From the NCBI GenBank assembly GCA_045596925.1, contig JAZODH010000041.1, forward strand, positions 1 to 64,000: DNA of 64,000 nt, given 5' to 3'. Under the pieces are notes generated by a model. It searched no databases, was not told where the DNA came from, and was given only the letters and a program-made list of their open reading frames with translations. How positions within the stretch are numbered: the first letter of the stretch is position 1; each line of letters begins with the position of its first letter. The DNA is from SIG710 sp045596925 (GTDB taxonomy: Bacteria; Bacillota; Clostridia; Oscillospirales; CAG-272). The position numbers and the translations under genes were made by a program. Shown here piece by piece: positions 61,874-64,000 of this stretch.

Positions 61874-62905
61874 TTAGTCCTTGAACTGTTTTGCGAATCT
61901 AACGTCAGATTCGAACAGGTTCTTGATATTGTTGATGCCATACTTGAGCATGGCGATTCTCTCAACGCCCATACCGAAGGCAAAGCCCGAATACTCGGTA
62001 GAATCAATGCCGCAGTTCTCAAGCACGCGGTGATTTACGATACCTGCGCCCAGAACCTCGATCCATCCCGTGCCCTTGCAGAGCTTGCAGCCCTTGCCGC
62101 CGCAGGCAAAGCAGGAAACGTCAACCTCAACGGAAGGCTCTGTGAAGGGGAAATAAGAGGGACGGAGACGTGTCTTTACGCCCTCGCCGAAAATGCGGGA
62201 GGAGAAGGTGTCAAGCATACCCTGAAGGTCGCAAACTGAGATCCCCTTGTCAACCACCAGACCCTCCATCTGAGAGAACATGGGAGAATGGGTAGCGTCG
62301 TCGTCCGAGCGGAAGACCTTACCGGGAGAAAGTATCTTGATAGGAGGGTTTTTGTTCTCCATTACGTGGATCTGACCTGCGGAGGTCTGGGTACGGAGCA
62401 AAAATCCCTCGGAGAGATAGAAGGTGTCCTGCATATCTCTTGCGGGGTGGTCTGCGGGGGTGTTGAGAGCCGTGAAATTGTAATAATCGCTCTCGATCTC
62501 GCTGCCCTCGTATATCTCAAAGCCCATGCCCGAGAATATCTCGATCAGCTCGTTGCAAACCAAGGTGTCGGGGTGGAGACCGCCGACAGTCTCGGTGACG
62601 GCAGGCATAGTTACGTCGATCGCCTCTGCGGCATTCTTTGCCGCAAGCTCTGCCGCGTGGAGCCTTTTGTCTGCCGCATCAAAGGCAGAGGTTGCCCACT
62701 CCTTTATTTCGTTGATGATCTTACCTACTGCGGGACGGTCCTCTTTGGGAACGTCCTTCATTCCCTTCATTATCTGGGAGATCTTACCCTCTTTGTTGTC
62801 AAGGAAGGTCTTTCTGAACTCGTAAAGCTCCTTTGAGGTAGAATAAGAGCCGATACCGCTCTCGATCTCCTCTCGGATCTCACGAATCTGGTCTTGCATA
62901 GCCAT
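61874..62905 (-). CDS. pheS: Phenylalanine--tRNA ligase, alpha subunit
   Basis: The ATG at 62905 follows AAAGGA; the frame is open upstream but runs into the T-box leader. The 343-residue protein has an N-terminal coiled coil for tRNA binding, motif 2 near FRSDD.ATHSPMFSQMEG, PSYFPFTEPSVEVDV and the motif 3 GMGVERIAMLKYG. It charges tRNA-Phe. Expression is set by the T-box upstream. Confidence 0.97.
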   Translation of the reverse strand: MAMQDQIREIREEIESGIGSYSTSKELYEFRKTFLDNKEGKISQIMKGMKDVPKEDRPAVGKIINEIKEWATSAFDAADKRLHAAELAAKNAAEAIDVTMPAVTETVGGLHPDTLVCNELIEIFSGMGFEIYEGSEIESDYYNFTALNTPADHPARDMQDTFYLSEGFLLRTQTSAGQIHVMENKNPPIKILSPGKVFRSDDDATHSPMFSQMEGLVVDKGISVCDLQGMLDTFSSRIFGEGVKTRLRPSYFPFTEPSVEVDVSCFACGGKGCKLCKGTGWIEVLGAGIVNHRVLENCGIDSTEYSGFAFGMGVERIAMLKYGINNIKNLFESDVRFAKQFKD

Positions 62906-62951
62906 TTTGCGTAAATCCTTTCGTTTTATATAGTGATTTTTTATTTTTAAT

Positions 62952-63205
62952 AAAAAAAGTCCGTCCCGAAAACGGGACGGACTGAAAAATCCGCGGTACC
63001 ACCCGAATTTGAGCCGAAGCTCACAACTCATCAGCCTTTAACGGTGGCATACCGAAGCCGACTACAAGGAAAATTTCAAATTCTTCCCTTCCCCGACTCT
63101 GCTCCAAAGCGAAAGGCATCATTCATCTGCGCAAAGTGCTCTCAGCCAGTGGCACTTCTCTCTTTTTCGCAGATCAGCGAAATCAGCCGACTTCATCACA
63201 ACATT
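62952..63205 (-). promoter_or_regulatory. T-box leader of pheS-pheT
   Basis: The minus strand between the promoter and pheS carries GGGTGGTACCGCGG (62991-63004), the T-box motif of the antiterminator. An 11-bp terminator AGTCCGTCCCG (62958-62968 with 62973-62983) with a T7 run follows. Unpaired T-box base pairing with an uncharged tRNA-Phe would open the terminator. The upstream part is a long stem I region with an AGAGA box; the specifier codon (expected UUC) was not placed with certainty. Confidence 0.9.
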
Positions 63206-63211
63206 TAGTAT

Positions 63212-63240
63212 AATATATCACATTTTTCTGTCGTTGTCAA
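63212..63240 (-). promoter_or_regulatory. Sigma-A promoter of the T-box pheST operon
   Basis: Minus-strand TTGACA (63235-63240) and TATATT (63212-63217) are 17 bp apart; TATTATACT just after offers alternative -10 sequences. Confidence 0.7.
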
Positions 63241-63274
63241 GAGGTTTTTCAAAGCAAACAATGCCCCTTGCCTT

Positions 63275-63332
63275 GTAGGGGCGGACAGCATCCGCCCGCA
63301 ATTCGTGGCGGGAGGATAATATCCTCCCCTAC
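63275..63332. repeat. Intergenic inverted repeat, TGTAGGGGCG family, full unit
   Basis: GTAGGGG (63275-63281) and CCCCTAC (63326-63332) bracket two inner hairpins, GGGCGGA...TCCGCCC and GGGAGGATAATATCCTCCC. The unit lies between the pheST promoter and a symporter gene, and codes for nothing. Confidence 0.7.
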
Positions 63333-63358
63333 GGGTATGCAGCGGCGATCGCTCTCTC

Positions 63359-63383
63359 TTGTAGGGACGAGCATTGCTCGTCC
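63359..63383. repeat. Intergenic repeat, TGTAGGGACG member
   Basis: TTGTAGGGACGAGCATTGCT and the next five bases form a small palindrome with GGACGAGC and GCTCGTCC arms. It is the same family as the units at 40390 and 63275. Confidence 0.6.
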
Positions 63384-63384
63384 G

Positions 63385-63415
63385 AAAAAGCCCTGCCCTT
63401 TCGGGCAGAGCTTTT
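63385..63415 (-). terminator. Terminator of the sodium:alanine symporter gene
   Basis: A 13-bp stem (63386-63398 with 63403-63415) lies 10 nt past the stop. Its one mismatch on plus is a G-U pair on minus, so the hairpin belongs to the minus-strand RNA. Confidence 0.82.
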
Positions 63416-63425
63416 AAGATATTTT

Positions 63426-64000
63426 TTATTCTTCGTCAGACTTTGCGTATTCCGCTTCGATATCGGAATCGTAGGAGCGAATAGGTGCAACGTCCTGTTT
63501 CTTTATCTTTCTGTCAATATAATTCTTTGTGATCTTGACAACAAGCGGGATCATAAAGAGTACACCTATCAAGTTGGGGATCATCATGAGACCGTTGAAG
63601 GTATCGGAAATATCCCAAGCGAGAGAAGACGTAAGAACTGCACCGAAGATAACGGTGATTACGTGGATTATCTTGAAGATGACAGTGGTCTTTGCGCCAA
63701 AGAGGTATTCCCAAGCCTTGGCACCATAGTGAGACCAGCCCAGAACGGTGGTGAAAGCAAAGAGGAACATTGCAATAGCAACGAATCTCTGGCCGATATT
63801 AGCCCAAGGGAAAACAGTATTGAACGCTCCGCCCACGAGAGTTGCGTCTGTCAGACCCTCCGCAATCTCGCCCGTTGTCATGTTGAACACACCGGAGGTG
63901 AGAACGACCAGAGCCGTCATGGTACAGACTACGATCGTGTCCGCAAATACTTCGAAGATACCCCACATACCCTGCTTAACAGGCTCCTTGATGCTGGAGT
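63426..64000 (-). CDS. Sodium:alanine symporter (AGCS family), C-terminal part
   Basis: This frame is open to the window edge, so the gene starts beyond it. The visible 190 or so residues contain SSIKEPVKQGMWGIFEVFADTIVVCTMTALVVL, a strongly conserved AGCS segment, then about four membrane helices and an acidic tail ending KSDEE. AGCS proteins import alanine or glycine with sodium. The in-frame ATG at 63968 is internal, since the family motif continues upstream of it. Confidence 0.92.
   Translation of the reverse strand, partial: SSIKEPVKQGMWGIFEVFADTIVVCTMTALVVLTSGVFNMTTGEIAEGLTDATLVGGAFNTVFPWANIGQRFVAIAMFLFAFTTVLGWSHYGAKAWEYLFGAKTTVIFKIIHVITVIFGAVLTSSLAWDISDTFNGLMMIPNLIGVLFMIPLVVKITKNYIDRKIKKQDVAPIRSYDSDIEAEYAKSDEE

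Overview
The window reads as chromosomal DNA of a Gram-positive, probably endospore-forming member of the Clostridia. Evidence: the 3' end of spo0A, a dnaG-rpoD region, a T-box in front of pheST, a YlbF-family protein, FakA/FakB fatty-acid kinase genes, a dockerin-like protein, many TTGACA-17-TATAAT promoters and AAGGAGG-type ribosome binding sites. No plasmid, phage, insertion sequence or CRISPR array is visible. Nearly all of it is ordinary chromosome; the accessory-looking parts are the tRNA-flanking repeats (31.5-31.7 kb), the small dockerin gene (32.0 kb) and the large carbohydrate-transport locus (42.3-54.3 kb).

Layout. 0-9.1 kb: spo0A end, then a minus-strand operon reading nudix, miaB, ylbF-like, mutS, mutL, tgt, CPBP protease, from one promoter near 9.17 kb. 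9.3-14.3 kb: a TraX-like membrane protein (plus), then minus-strand genes for an orphan solute-binding lipoprotein, a HAD phosphatase, an Fe-S aldo-keto reductase and a membrane-anchored unknown. 14.4-21.5 kb: minus-strand DUF4358-like lipoprotein, amidase, IMPACT/YigZ protein, dgt, dnaG and two tandem rpoD paralogues, the upstream one carrying an unusual 9-nt in-frame deletion. 21.6-29.9 kb: a complete plus-strand aromatic amino-acid operon (pheA, aroB, aroC, aroE-aroK fusion, aroQ, aroA, tyrA, DAHP synthase) behind a leader peptide packed with Phe, Tyr and Trp codons and an intrinsic terminator, which is a textbook attenuator layout for general aromatic control.

29.9-42.3 kb: rpmB, a GME-fold-like unknown, seven tRNAs in three groups, comEC, an Lhr-like helicase with a phospholipid acyltransferase, an ECF-type sigma factor with its membrane partner, then yajC, a TIGR04086 membrane protein and a stand-alone protein resembling the N-terminal part of SCIFF peptide maturases. 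42.3-54.3 kb: one 12-kb minus-strand operon with a 1050-residue solute-binding protein, two permease pairs, an NHL/TPR/Yip1 membrane fusion and a DUF5696 protein, and no ATPase gene. This is the best candidate for an undescribed system. 55-64 kb: a ROK glucokinase, a MarR-fakB-fakA operon with a palindromic operator at its promoter, a T-box controlled pheST operon, an intergenic repeat cluster, and the 3' part of a sodium:alanine symporter gene running off the window.

Most starts were set by the best ribosome binding site, which shortened several genes relative to the longest possible reading frame. Function calls rest on motif recognition by eye; no database search was run.
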